Source of the DNA: Nocardia elegans NBRC 108235
Lineage (GTDB): Bacteria > Actinomycetota > Actinomycetes > Mycobacteriales > Mycobacteriaceae
DNA: 64,000 bases
Assembly (NCBI RefSeq): GCF_001612845.1
Contig: NZ_BDBF01000025.1
Span: 1-64,000 of the forward strand
Direction of reading: 5' to 3'
A program made the position numbers and the translations under genes. Shown here in pieces: positions 16,348-25,103 of this stretch. The notes beneath the pieces are model-generated. The model searched no databases, was not told the DNA's origin, and was given only the letters and a program-made list of their open reading frames with translations. How positions within the stretch are numbered: position 1 is the first letter of the stretch; each line of letters opens with the position of its first letter.

Positions 16348-16878
16348 ATGACCGCCAACACCGAAACCCGGACCGCCCGCCCGCTGGAATTCCGGACGGT
16401 CGCCGATCCCGTCGCCGCCGATATCGGCCTCCTACTGCTGCGGCTGGTCTTCGGCGGACTGCTGTTCGTGCACGGCACCCAGAAACTCTTCGGCTGGTTC
16501 AACGGTTACGGCCTGTCCGCGACCGCCGACGGATTCCAGCAGATGGGTTACGACCCCGGGAAATTCTTCGCCACCCTGGCCGGACTGTGCGAGGCCGTCG
16601 GCGGCGGTCTGCTGTTCCTCGGGCTGGTAACGCCATTGGCGGCCGCAATCGTGCTCGGCACCATGATCAATGCGATGCATGTGACCTGGCCGCACGGGCT
16701 CGCCGGATACGAATCCGCTCTGTTGTTCGCGGTGGTCGCGGTGGCACTGGGCTTCACCGGCCCGGGCCGGTTCTCGGTCGACCACGGGCGGCCGTGGCAG
16801 CGGCACGGCATCGTCTGGGGAGTCGGCGCGGTCGTGATCGGTGTGGTGGCGGCGGTGATCACCCTGTTGGTGAAGTAG
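16348..16878 (+). CDS. DoxX-family membrane protein
   Basis: This 176-residue protein has four hydrophobic helices and the DoxX pattern LLLLRLVFGGLLFVHGTQKLFGWF with a later AGLCEAVGGGLLFLGLVTPLAA. Actinobacterial DoxX proteins take part in membrane redox or thiosulfate-linked systems and in M. tuberculosis join SodA/SseA; nothing here ties this copy to those partners. The last about 15 residues form another hydrophobic stretch. A strong terminator follows. Confidence 0.82.
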   Translation: MTANTETRTARPLEFRTVADPVAADIGLLLLRLVFGGLLFVHGTQKLFGWFNGYGLSATADGFQQMGYDPGKFFATLAGLCEAVGGGLLFLGLVTPLAAAIVLGTMINAMHVTWPHGLAGYESALLFAVVAVALGFTGPGRFSVDHGRPWQRHGIVWGVGAVVIGVVAAVITLLVK

Positions 16879-16902
16879 TTTCGCGAGCCGGGCGATATGA
16901 GT

Positions 16903-16939
16903 GTCCCCACGTCGCGTGCAGGGTTCGCGACGCGGGGAC
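16903..16939. terminator. strong bidirectional hairpin terminator
   Basis: A 14-bp stem with one mismatch (left arm 16903-16916, right arm 16926-16939; core GTCGCG/CGCGAC with GTCCCC/GGGGAC) closes a 9-nt loop. It lies between convergent doxX and dinG genes. It is one of the clearest stem-loops in the window. Confidence 0.7.
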
Positions 16940-17053
16940 CTCGGATACTCCGATGTGGGAATTGGGGGTGCACCGGAAGTATCGCCCGCCAACTTACTTT
17001 CGGATAGAAGTAGTTTCCCAGCCAATGTGGGTGGTGTCACATAACGGTTCGGC

Positions 17054-19174
17054 TCATTTTTCGGCGGCGGTGGTCAGATCGGCGGCCGTGGCGGTCAGGC
17101 GCCGCAGCGCCTTGGTGACGACTTCGGGATCGGAGGTCTCCCAGTACGGCGGCAACGAGGCGCGCAGATATCCGCCGTACCGGGCGGTCACCAACCGGGA
17201 ATCCAGAATCGCCACCACGCCGCGATCGTGCACGCTGCGCAGCAGGCGTCCGGTGCCCTGAGCCAGCAGCAGGGCGGCGTGGTTGGCCGCGATGGTCAGG
17301 AAGCCGTTGCCGCCCCGTGCCTGGACGGCCTGCTGCCGGGCGACCAGCAGTGGATCGTCGGGCCGGGGGAAGGGAATCCGGTCGAGAATGACCAGGCTCA
17401 GTGACGGTCCCGGAACGTCCACGCCCTGCCACAGCGAGAGTGTGCCGAACAGCGAGGTCGCGGGATCGTCGGCGAAGCGGCGGACCAGCGTGCCGGTGGC
17501 GTCCTCGCCCTGGCACAGGATCGGCGTGTCCAGGCGTTCGCGCAGGATCTCGCTGGCGGCCTTGGCGGCCCGCATCGAGGAGAACAGCCCCAGCGTGCGC
17601 CCGCCGGCCGCCTCGATCAGCCGCTCGATCTCGTCCAGATAGGACGGGGCCAGGCCGTCGCGGCCGGGGGCCGGGAGATGTTTGGCGACGTAGAGGATGC
17701 CGGATTTCGCGTGATCGAAGGGTGAGCCCACATCCAGCGAATTCCAGCGCACGGCCGAGGTGTCGGCGGGCGCTTCGGCCCCGTTGGCCATGGCCGGGTC
17801 GATGCGGCGGATGCCCTTGTCCGCGCGGTCGGCGCCCGGGACGTCGGTTCCGGCGCGATCGGGTGTCTGCGGGGGCAGGCCCCACGTGACGGCCAATCCG
17901 TCGAAGGATCCGCCGACCTGCAGCGTGGCCGAGGTGAGAATGACCGTCGCGCTGCCGAACAACCGGCTGCGCAGCAACCCGCCCACGGAGAGCGGGGCCA
18001 TGTGCAGCGTGCGCCGGGCGACGCCGCGCACCTCGTCCACCGCCAGCCACAGCACATCGCGGCGGGCCGCGGGATCGGGTTCCTCGAACGCCGTCAGCGC
18101 GCGCACGGCCGTATCGTGCACCTCCTCGACCGCGGCCACCGCCATGTTGCGGGCCGCGGCGGCCTCCGGATCACCTTGTGGCGCACCGGAACCGGGAGGT
18201 GCGAGGGCGGTGCGGACGGTCCAGGCGGCGTCGCGCAGCAGGGCCAGAACCTGATCGCCGCCGGCGGGTAACTCGTCCCAGCGACCCGCCGGCAGATCCT
18301 CGAGCAATTCGTGCCAAGCCTCCGCCGCACCCTCGAGCCGGTCGAGATCGCCCTCGTCGACGAGTTTGGTGCAGCGCTTGGCCGCCGCGGTGATGGTGGC
18401 GGTGGACAGTTCCGCGGTCGCCACGCCGGTGACCCGGTCCACCAGTTCGTGCGCCTCGTCGATGACGACCACATCGTGTTCGGGCAGCACCTGGATGCCG
18501 CTGATGGCATCGATGGCCAGCAGCGCGTGGTTGGTGACCACCACATCGGCCTGTCCGGATTCCGCGCGAGCGCGTTCGGCGAAACAGTCGGTCCCGAACG
18601 GACAGCGCGATTTGCCGAGGCATTCTCGCGCCGACACGCTGACCTGGCGCCATGCCCGGTCGCTGACGCCGGGGACCAGTTCGTCCCGGTCGCCGGTCTC
18701 GGTATCGGAGGCCCATTCGTTGAGTCGCTGCACCTCGCGCCCGAGCCGGGAGATCGCGAAGGCGTCGAACAGTTCGGTCTCCGGTGGTTCGTCCGGGATC
18801 GCGCTGTTGATCTTGTGCAGGCACAGATAGTTGTTGCGGCCCTTGAGGATCGCGAACCGGGCGCGCCGGCCCAGTGGTTTCTCCAGGGCCTGCGCCAACC
18901 GCGGCAGATCGCGGTCGACCAGCTGCCGCTGCAGCGCGATGGTGGCCGTCGACACCACGACCGTCCGTCCGCTCTGCACCGCGTGCCGCAGGCTCGGCAC
19001 CAGATACGCCAGCGACTTACCGGTGCCGGTTCCGGCCTGGACGGCCAGGTGCTCCTTGGTGTCGATGGAGTGCGCGACCGCGGCCGACATCGTCTGCTGA
19101 CCGGTACGCGCCGTACCGCCGAGAGCTTCCACGGCGGTCGCCAGCAGGGTCGGTACGGGCGGGAGTTCGGGCAC
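17054..19174 (-). CDS. dinG: DinG-type ATP-dependent DNA helicase
   Basis: This 706-residue superfamily-2 XPD-like 5'-3' helicase has a Walker A motif AGTGTGKS (residues 47-54), a DEAH box in VVIDEAHELVD (about 236-239) and a cysteine set around RECLGKSRCPFGTDCF that fits a 4Fe-4S cluster together with the upstream NNYLCLHK cysteine. The C-terminal motifs are present (LWQGVDVPG, QGTGRLLRS). It would unwind damaged or R-loop-containing DNA. It corresponds to Rv1329c. It is convergent with doxX and starts 212 nt from the divergent hydrolase. Confidence 0.93.
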   Translation of the reverse strand: MPELPPVPTLLATAVEALGGTARTGQQTMSAAVAHSIDTKEHLAVQAGTGTGKSLAYLVPSLRHAVQSGRTVVVSTATIALQRQLVDRDLPRLAQALEKPLGRRARFAILKGRNNYLCLHKINSAIPDEPPETELFDAFAISRLGREVQRLNEWASDTETGDRDELVPGVSDRAWRQVSVSARECLGKSRCPFGTDCFAERARAESGQADVVVTNHALLAIDAISGIQVLPEHDVVVIDEAHELVDRVTGVATAELSTATITAAAKRCTKLVDEGDLDRLEGAAEAWHELLEDLPAGRWDELPAGGDQVLALLRDAAWTVRTALAPPGSGAPQGDPEAAAARNMAVAAVEEVHDTAVRALTAFEEPDPAARRDVLWLAVDEVRGVARRTLHMAPLSVGGLLRSRLFGSATVILTSATLQVGGSFDGLAVTWGLPPQTPDRAGTDVPGADRADKGIRRIDPAMANGAEAPADTSAVRWNSLDVGSPFDHAKSGILYVAKHLPAPGRDGLAPSYLDEIERLIEAAGGRTLGLFSSMRAAKAASEILRERLDTPILCQGEDATGTLVRRFADDPATSLFGTLSLWQGVDVPGPSLSLVILDRIPFPRPDDPLLVARQQAVQARGGNGFLTIAANHAALLLAQGTGRLLRSVHDRGVVAILDSRLVTARYGGYLRASLPPYWETSDPEVVTKALRRLTATAADLTTAAEK

Positions 19175-19386
19175 CCAGGAAGACTAGCGCCCCCGGCCGA
19201 CAATCGACCCGACCGGCGGCGGTCGCCCGTGCCTGCCCGCTCCCGTCCGAGCGAGGTTGTGCACAGGCCGGCGGTTGTCCACAGGGGCCGTCGCGGTGAC
19301 GCCGGATCCGGTGGCCGCGTCCGGGACGGCCAGTAGGGTTGGCGGTAATCCGCATCAGGGGGTGCGGTACGGGGAAGGAGACGCGC

Positions 19387-20247
19387 GTGGAGCCGGATTA
19401 CCGCACCTGGATCGCCGGGGGTTCGCACCTGGAGCTGAGTGGCCACCGGATCTTCTACCGGCAGGACGGCCCGATCGACGGGCGGCCGGTCACGCTGCTG
19501 CACGGATATCCGACGTCATCGCACGACTGGGTCTCGCTCTTGCCCGCCCTCACCGAATCCGGCTGCCGGGTAACGACTCTGGATTTCCTCGGCTTCGGTG
19601 CCAGCGACAAACCGCGCGGGCACGAGTACCGGATGACCGAACAGGCCACGCTGGTCGAACAGCTCTGGCAGCGGCTCGAAATCACCGGCACCGCGCTGGT
19701 GGCACACGATTACGGGGTCAGCGTGGCACAGGAGTTGCTGGCCCGCGACAGTACGCGGGTACAGCGGATGGCCTGGCTCAACGGCGGCCTGTACCCGGAC
19801 CTGTACCGGCCCTTGCCGATTCAGCATCTGATGACCACCCCGATCGGCAAGATACTGAATCCGCTCATGTCGGAGACGACCTTCCGGATGACCCTGCGCA
19901 GGATCCTGGGGCGCCCGGTCCCCGATGCCGATCTGCATCAGATGTGGCTGGCGATGACCGACGGCGGCGGTAAGCACGTGCAATGGGCGCTCAATCGCTA
20001 CCACGCCGAGCGCCGGGCCAATGCCGAACGCTGGCAGCAGGCGCTCGAAACGTATTCCGGGCCCACGCTTTTCGTATGGGGTCCGGCCGATCCGATCAGT
20101 GGCGGCCATCTCCTTCCGCGCCTGCGGGAACGGCTGCCGGGAGCGCGCTTCGAAGTGCTGGACGAACCGCCCGCGACGGGTCACTATCCCCAAGTCGAGA
20201 ACCCCGAGGCGGTGGCCGGTGCGCTGGTCGACTTCCTGGCCGGGTGA
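19387..20247 (+). CDS. alpha/beta hydrolase, epoxide hydrolase/haloalkane dehalogenase-like
   Basis: The 286-residue hydrolase starts at a GTG with GGAAGGAG 6-7 nt upstream. It has the oxyanion segment LLHGYPTSSHDW, the lid-side DFLGFGASDKP and a nucleophile elbow HDYGVSVAQ in which Asp takes the nucleophile position. That is typical of epoxide hydrolases and haloalkane dehalogenases. A C-terminal His lies in PPATGHYPQVENP. No halide-binding assignment can be made. It is separated from dinG by a divergent promoter region and from pncA by a possible terminator. Confidence 0.82.
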   Translation: MEPDYRTWIAGGSHLELSGHRIFYRQDGPIDGRPVTLLHGYPTSSHDWVSLLPALTESGCRVTTLDFLGFGASDKPRGHEYRMTEQATLVEQLWQRLEITGTALVAHDYGVSVAQELLARDSTRVQRMAWLNGGLYPDLYRPLPIQHLMTTPIGKILNPLMSETTFRMTLRRILGRPVPDADLHQMWLAMTDGGGKHVQWALNRYHAERRANAERWQQALETYSGPTLFVWGPADPISGGHLLPRLRERLPGARFEVLDEPPATGHYPQVENPEAVAGALVDFLAG

Positions 20248-20251
20248 GGGT

Positions 20252-20279
20252 CGGGCGGGGTCGAAGTCCGGTCCGCCCG
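20252..20279. terminator. hairpin between convergent genes
   Basis: CGGGCGG (20252-20258) pairs with CCGCCCG (20273-20279) over a 14-nt loop between the hydrolase and pncA 3' ends. The loop is long and no T tract follows, so this is moderate evidence. Confidence 0.4.
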
Positions 20280-20299
20280 GGACCGCGGGGCGGCTCGGG

Positions 20300-20878
20300 T
20301 CAGTTCAGCAAAGGGACCTGTCCGGACAACTCGACACCGGCCGCACGCAGACGATCCAGCGCGATCTGCGTCGTCTCCGCCGACACCGCCGCGGTGAGAT
20401 CGAGCAGAACCCGGGTGGACAGACCCGCCGCGCGGGCGTCGGCGGCGGTGGCGCGCACACAGTGATCGGTGGCGATGCCACAGACGTCCACCGCGTCGAT
20501 GCCCTTGGCGCGCAACCACTCCGCCAATCCGACCGCGTCTTCGGTCGCGCCTTCGAAGCCGGAATAGGCGGCACTGTAGGCGCCCTTGGAGAACACCGCC
20601 TCGAAATGTGTGGTCTCCAGGTTCGGGTGGAAATCCGCACCCGGGGTGCCGGCGGCGCAATGACGCGGCCAGGTGTCCACGAAGTCGGGCCGATCGGAGA
20701 AGTGGCCGCCCGGATCGATGTGCAGATCGCGGGTGGCGGCGATGGCGGCATAGTCGTCGCCCCGGGCAACCAGATACTCGCTGATCTGCCGGGCCACCGC
20801 GGCGCCGCCCGCGACCGCGAGGGAGCCGCCCTCGCAGAAGTCGTTCTGCACATCGACGACGATGAGTGCTCTACCCAT
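20300..20878 (-). CDS. pncA: nicotinamidase
   Basis: PncA converts nicotinamide to nicotinate in the NAD salvage (Preiss-Handler) route. The 192-residue protein keeps the family residues: Asp9 in VVDVQNDF, metal ligands in DLHIDPGGHF, Lys in FSKGAYSAAYSGF and nucleophile Cys in GIATDHCVR. The start at 20878 (MGRALIVVD) fits the M. tuberculosis N terminus and has GAGG upstream. It lies 35 nt downstream of pncB on the same strand, so the two salvage steps are co-transcribed. In M. tuberculosis pncA is elsewhere (Rv2043c). Confidence 0.93.
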   Translation of the reverse strand: MGRALIVVDVQNDFCEGGSLAVAGGAAVARQISEYLVARGDDYAAIAATRDLHIDPGGHFSDRPDFVDTWPRHCAAGTPGADFHPNLETTHFEAVFSKGAYSAAYSGFEGATEDAVGLAEWLRAKGIDAVDVCGIATDHCVRATAADARAAGLSTRVLLDLTAAVSAETTQIALDRLRAAGVELSGQVPLLN

Positions 20879-20913
20879 CTCCCGCACCTCGTTTCGCGCC
20901 GGTTGCCTCTCCT

Positions 20914-22227
20914 TCATTGTAGGAATGTGGTCGCGACAGCCGGTTCGCCCGCGGACAATTTCAAACCCTCCCAGGGGAGGCTGACCAGCCCGCGTGCCAC
21001 CAACTCCCGGCTGCCGGCCAGGTCCGGTGAATCGGCTGCCGGCTCGCCCTTGCGAATGAGCGGAATCAGCAGATCCCGCACCTCGTACCCGTTGCCGGTG
21101 GGGCGGGGTGCCGCGGCCGGATACACGATCTCCTCGACGATGGTGCCGGTTTCGCGGGACAGTCGCACGGCGCGCTTGGTACCGCCTCGCGACTGCTTGT
21201 GACTACTGCGCTTGGCCACCGGTACGCCCTCGACTTCCACCAGTTTGTAGACCATTCCGGCGGTCGGCGCGCCCGACCCGGTGACCAGGGAGGTGCCGAC
21301 GCCGTAGACGTCGACCGGTTCGGCGCGCAGGGCGGCGATCGCGTATTCGTCCAGATCGCCGGACACCACGATGCGGGTGTGTTTCGCGCCGAGGGCGTCG
21401 AGCTGATCGCGCACCTGCCGCGCCAAGACGCCCAGGTCGCCGGAATCGATACGCACACCGCCCAATTCAGGCCCGGCCACCTCGATGGCCCGGGCCACCC
21501 CGGCGGTGATGTCGAAGGTGTCCACCAGCAGCGTGGTGCCGATGCCCAGCGCGTCGACCTGACTGCGAAACGCCGCCGCCTCGTGCTGTCCGTCCGGGCC
21601 GCTGTGCAGCAGCGTGAAGGCGTGAGCGCTGGTGCCGGCGCCGGGAATCCCGTAGCGCCGCACCGCCTCCAGATTCGAGGTGGCGTCGAATCCGGCCAGA
21701 TAGGCGGCGCGGGCGCAGGCGGGAGCGGCCAGTTCGTGGGTGCGGCGCGAACCCATCTCGATCATCCGGCGTCCCGCGGCCGCGCTGACCATCCGAGCCG
21801 CCGCGGCGGCGATCGCGCTGTCGTGGTTGAGTATCGACAGGATCAGCGTTTCCAGCACCACGCACTCGGCGAAACTGCCGCGTACCGACAGGATCGGCGA
21901 GCCGGGGAAGTAGAGATCGCCTTCCAGATAGCCGTCGATATCGCCGGTGAAGCGGAAATCGCGCAGCCATTCCAGGGTGCGCGGGTCAAGGAATCGCGCT
22001 GCCACAGCGAGTTCGGCTTCGCCGAAACGGAAGTCCCGCAACGCGGTGAGCAACCGGTCGGTACCCGCGACGACGCCGTATCGGCGGCCGTGTGGCAACC
22101 GGCGAGCGAATACCTCGAAGGCGCATTGCCGCTGGGCCGAACCGTCGGCCAGGGCGGCCGCGAGCATGGTCAGCTCGTACTGGTCGGTCAGCAGGGCGGT
22201 GCTCGCGGCGGCGGCCGATGTGTCCAC
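20914..22227 (-). CDS. pncB: nicotinate phosphoribosyltransferase
   Basis: PncB joins nicotinate and PRPP, with ATP, to give nicotinate mononucleotide. The 437-residue protein matches Rv1330c (pncB1): LLTDQYELTMLAAAL at the N terminus, the phosphorylated-His region, VDTFDITAGV and GGVRIDSGDLGVLARQVRDQLD. It begins at a GTG. It is upstream of pncA, and together they form a complete nicotinamide-to-NaMN salvage operon. No NiaR/NrtR box was recognised in the 100-nt divergent region with clpS. Confidence 0.92.
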   Translation of the reverse strand: MDTSAAAASTALLTDQYELTMLAAALADGSAQRQCAFEVFARRLPHGRRYGVVAGTDRLLTALRDFRFGEAELAVAARFLDPRTLEWLRDFRFTGDIDGYLEGDLYFPGSPILSVRGSFAECVVLETLILSILNHDSAIAAAAARMVSAAAGRRMIEMGSRRTHELAAPACARAAYLAGFDATSNLEAVRRYGIPGAGTSAHAFTLLHSGPDGQHEAAAFRSQVDALGIGTTLLVDTFDITAGVARAIEVAGPELGGVRIDSGDLGVLARQVRDQLDALGAKHTRIVVSGDLDEYAIAALRAEPVDVYGVGTSLVTGSGAPTAGMVYKLVEVEGVPVAKRSSHKQSRGGTKRAVRLSRETGTIVEEIVYPAAAPRPTGNGYEVRDLLIPLIRKGEPAADSPDLAGSRELVARGLVSLPWEGLKLSAGEPAVATTFLQ

Positions 22228-22329
22228 GCGGCCACTGTAGACATACCGGACGCGCGGCGGTGCGGATGGCCTTCGGGAGCTGCTCGGCGCGGGTGTTGTT
22301 TATCCGGAGGCGCGTCGTACTCTGAGGGT

Positions 22330-22776
22330 ATGGGTCTGTGCATGAGAGACGCCGTCCGGATCGCCGCCGGTCCGGTCGGCGCGAACCAGGCAGCGGCGCG
22401 AGCGACGGGCCCGCAGGACACGGCATGGCCGGGGCAGTCGTGGGCGAGGCGGAGCAGCCGCGTATGCGCCGTAGCCGGACGGTTGTCGGCGGCTCAGGCC
22501 ACACCGGAAACCGTCGAGGTCACCGAGATCCTGGAGGCCGAGGACCGGCCGTGGGTCACGGTGGTCTGGGACGACCCGGTGAACCTGATGCACTACGTCA
22601 CCTACATCTTCCAAAAGCTGTTCGGTTACAGCAAAGCCAAGGCAACCGAACTGATGCTGCAGGTACACAACGAGGGCAAGGCGGTGGTGTCGTCGGGGTC
22701 CCGGGACAGGATGGAGCACGACGTACAGCGTCTGCATGCCGCCGGACTCTGGGCGACCATGCAACGTGACCAGTGA
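22330..22776 (+). CDS. clpS: ClpS adaptor for N-end rule substrates
   Basis: ClpS delivers N-degron proteins to ClpC1P1P2. The conserved core spans about the last 95 residues: VTVVWDDPVNLMHYVTYIF, FQKLFGYSKAKATELM, QVHNEGKAVV and the end LHAAGLWATMQRD, matching Rv1331. The start is uncertain. An ATG at 22330 gives 148 residues with an unusual N-terminal extension, ATG 22342 is nearly equal, and a TTG at 22483 would give the normal length of about 97. DUF2017 follows after 22 nt, as in mycobacteria. Confidence 0.88.
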   Translation: MGLCMRDAVRIAAGPVGANQAAARATGPQDTAWPGQSWARRSSRVCAVAGRLSAAQATPETVEVTEILEAEDRPWVTVVWDDPVNLMHYVTYIFQKLFGYSKAKATELMLQVHNEGKAVVSSGSRDRMEHDVQRLHAAGLWATMQRDQ

Positions 22777-22798
22777 CCGCGACGGCTACGGTAGCCCC

Positions 22799-23368
22799 GT
22801 GCGCAAGTGGAGCAGGAAGAACTCGCTGAGCGGGCTCAAGCTGCGGTCGGAAATGGACCCCAGGGAGGCGGACGTTCTGCGTTCGCTGGTGGGGGCGGTA
22901 ACCGGACTGCTCACCGATCGGGCCCGGTCCACCCCCGAGGACGATCTCGCGGAGCTGACCGGACTTCGCACCGGCAACAGCGCTCCGCCGGAGGACCCGC
23001 GGCTGGCGCGGCTGCTGCCCGACTTCCATCGCAAGGAACCCGGTTCCCCGGACGCCGATCGCGCCGATCTCAACAGCGCTCTGCGCAGCCTGCACGAACC
23101 CGAGATCATCGACGCGAAGGTCGCCGCCGGCACGGTGGTTCTGGAAACCCTGCCCGAGCGCGGCGGCAAGATCGTGCTCACCCCCGAACAGGCCGACGCC
23201 TGGCTGAACGCGCTCAACGACGTGCGGCTCGCGCTCGGCACCGCACTCGGCATCGACGCCGACACGCCGGACCAACTCGATCCGGACGACCCCCGCGCGC
23301 CGCACCTGGACGTCTACCACTGGCTCACCTGGATGCAGGATTCGCTGCTGCACGCCCTCGCTCCCTGA
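22799..23368 (+). CDS. DUF2017 protein, AosR-like
   Basis: The 189-residue product is the Rv1332 equivalent by position (clpS, then this gene, then the P1 peptidase) and by sequence (VRKWSRKN start; HEPEIIDAKVAAGTVVLETLP; LTPEQADAWLNALNDVRLALGTALGI; YHWLTWMQDSLL). In M. tuberculosis AosR is a redox-responsive regulator tied to SigH and a non-canonical cysteine pathway. This protein contains no cysteine at all, so a disulfide switch cannot operate. The GTG at 22799 matches the mycobacterial start. It sits three genes upstream of mec-cysO-cysM. Confidence 0.85.
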   Translation: MRKWSRKNSLSGLKLRSEMDPREADVLRSLVGAVTGLLTDRARSTPEDDLAELTGLRTGNSAPPEDPRLARLLPDFHRKEPGSPDADRADLNSALRSLHEPEIIDAKVAAGTVVLETLPERGGKIVLTPEQADAWLNALNDVRLALGTALGIDADTPDQLDPDDPRAPHLDVYHWLTWMQDSLLHALAP

Positions 23369-23411
23369 CCCCGCTCTCGCCGCGCGGATGCCGACCTCTG
23401 CAGGAGGACAT

Positions 23412-24470
23412 GTGACTTCGGTGCCGGGACCTCGCGATTCGATCACCGATGTCGCTGGTGTGCTCGTAGGCCATCATCACGAACTCGATCCGGACGCGAC
23501 GCTGGGTTCCGGCGCCGCGACCGGATGCACCGTGGTGCGGGTGCCGGGCGGCGCCACCGCCTCGGTCGACGTGCGCGGCGGGGGACCGGGTACCCGCGAG
23601 ACCGATCTGCTCGATCCCGGACAGACGGTGCGGCAGGTGAATGCGGTGCTGCTCACCGGCGGCAGCGCCTACGGGCTGGCTGCCGCCGACGGGGTGATGC
23701 GCCGGCTGGAGGAGGACGGCGAGGGCATCCCGATGGATCCGGCCGATCCCTCGCGGGTGGTGCCGATCGTTCCGGGCGCGGTGATCTTCGATCTTCCGGT
23801 GGGAGCGTGGGATATCCGGCCGACCGCGGAATTCGGTTATCGCGCAACGGAATCGGCGAGTGTGGCGTTCGAGCGCGGCAGTGTGGGCGCCGGTGCCGGC
23901 GCGCGAGCCGGTTCTCTCAAAGGCGGAATCGGCACGGCCAGTGTGCATTTCACCGCGGGCCCGGCCGCCGGTCACACCGTCGGTGCGCTGGTGGTCGCCA
24001 ATCCGGTCGGCTCGGTATTCGATCCGCGGACCGGTCTGCCGTGGGGAGCGGGTACCGACGGACCGGAGCATTTCGGTCTGGCACCCGCCACGGCCGAAGC
24101 GCTGGCCCGCGCCAATGCCCTGCCGGTGAAGGGAACCGTGCTCAACACCACCATCGGTGTGGTGGCCACCGATGCCGCGCTGGATCCGGCGGGATGTCGC
24201 CGCCTCGCCGTCACCGCGCACGACGGGCTGGCCCGCGCGATCCGTCCCGCCCATTCCCCGCTGGACGGCGACACTCTGTTCGCGCTGGCCACCGGCACGG
24301 CGACCGCGGAATCGAATATCGCCCTGCCGCCCGCGTTTCCGGCGGATCTGCTGCTGCTGGACGAACTGTGCACCGCGGCCGCGGTCTGTGTGGAGCGGGC
24401 GATCGTGGACGCGGTCCTGCGGGCGAACCCGGTGGCGGGCATTCCGACCTACCGCGAGTTGTTCGGCTGA
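23412..24470 (+). CDS. P1-family (DmpA/NylC) autoprocessing aminopeptidase
   Basis: This 352-residue N-terminal-nucleophile hydrolase has ITDVAGVLVGHH at the start, NAVLLTGGSAYGLAAADGV, and the self-cleavage region GTVLNTTIGVVATDA. The likely nucleophile is a Thr after Asn, as in the nylon-oligomer hydrolase NylC, rather than the Gly-Ser of DmpA. The family cleaves N-terminal D- or beta-aminoacyl amides; the natural substrate here is unknown. The start GTG follows AGGAGG closely. It corresponds to Rv1333. Confidence 0.88.
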   Translation: MTSVPGPRDSITDVAGVLVGHHHELDPDATLGSGAATGCTVVRVPGGATASVDVRGGGPGTRETDLLDPGQTVRQVNAVLLTGGSAYGLAAADGVMRRLEEDGEGIPMDPADPSRVVPIVPGAVIFDLPVGAWDIRPTAEFGYRATESASVAFERGSVGAGAGARAGSLKGGIGTASVHFTAGPAAGHTVGALVVANPVGSVFDPRTGLPWGAGTDGPEHFGLAPATAEALARANALPVKGTVLNTTIGVVATDAALDPAGCRRLAVTAHDGLARAIRPAHSPLDGDTLFALATGTATAESNIALPPAFPADLLLLDELCTAAAVCVERAIVDAVLRANPVAGIPTYRELFG

Positions 24471-24633
24471 GTGGCGTACGCCCCGGACAAGGTCTTCCGC
24501 CGCCCTCCGACGTGCTATATCAGGCCCGGCCGCGCGGTGGGTGGGAATAGCCGAATATCCTCGGCCGTTGACGGCAGCGATGCGACCCGCGCGGGCCGGG
24601 CGCGTCGCGGGCGTGAGCGGAAGGATTCGAACT

Positions 24634-25056
24634 GTGCTGGTGATCAGGGCCGATCTCGTGGATGCGATGGTGGCGCACGCCCGCGCCGATCATCCCGACG
24701 AGGCCTGCGGTGTGATCGCCGGCGCCGAGGGCTCCGACCGCCCCGAGCGATTCGTGGCGATGATCAACGCCGAGCGCTCGCCTACCTTCTACCGGTTCGA
24801 CTCCGGCGAACAGCTGCGGGTCTGGCGGGAGATGGACGACCGCGACGAGGAGCCGGTGGTGATCTACCACTCGCACACCGCCACGGAGGCCTATCCGAGC
24901 CGGACGGACATCTCGTACGCCTCCGAGCCGAACGCCCACTACGTGCTGGTGTCCACCCGCGACCCGCACGAGCACGAACTGCGCAGTTACCGGATCCTCG
25001 ACGGTGTGGTCACCGAGGAACCGGTGAAGATCGTGACCGAATACCCCCGGGCCTGA
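24634..25056 (+). CDS. mec: Mec, JAMM metalloprotease of the CysO system
   Basis: Mec removes cysteine from the C terminus of CysO-cysteine, releasing free cysteine. The 140-residue protein has the complete JAMM zinc site: E23 (DEACGVI), H79, H81, S89 and D92 (HSH-x7-S-x2-D). The GTG at 24634 has GGAAGG about 9 nt upstream. It heads the mec-cysO-cysM run (gaps 47 and 5 nt), the Rv1334-Rv1336 order. Because CysO here has residues beyond its diglycine, Mec may also trim that tail; this is inference. Confidence 0.93.
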   Translation: MLVIRADLVDAMVAHARADHPDEACGVIAGAEGSDRPERFVAMINAERSPTFYRFDSGEQLRVWREMDDRDEEPVVIYHSHTATEAYPSRTDISYASEPNAHYVLVSTRDPHEHELRSYRILDGVVTEEPVKIVTEYPRA

Positions 25057-25103
25057 GCCCGACGCGTCCGCGAACCAGGCGACCAGAAGAAACAGGAGCA
25101 CCC

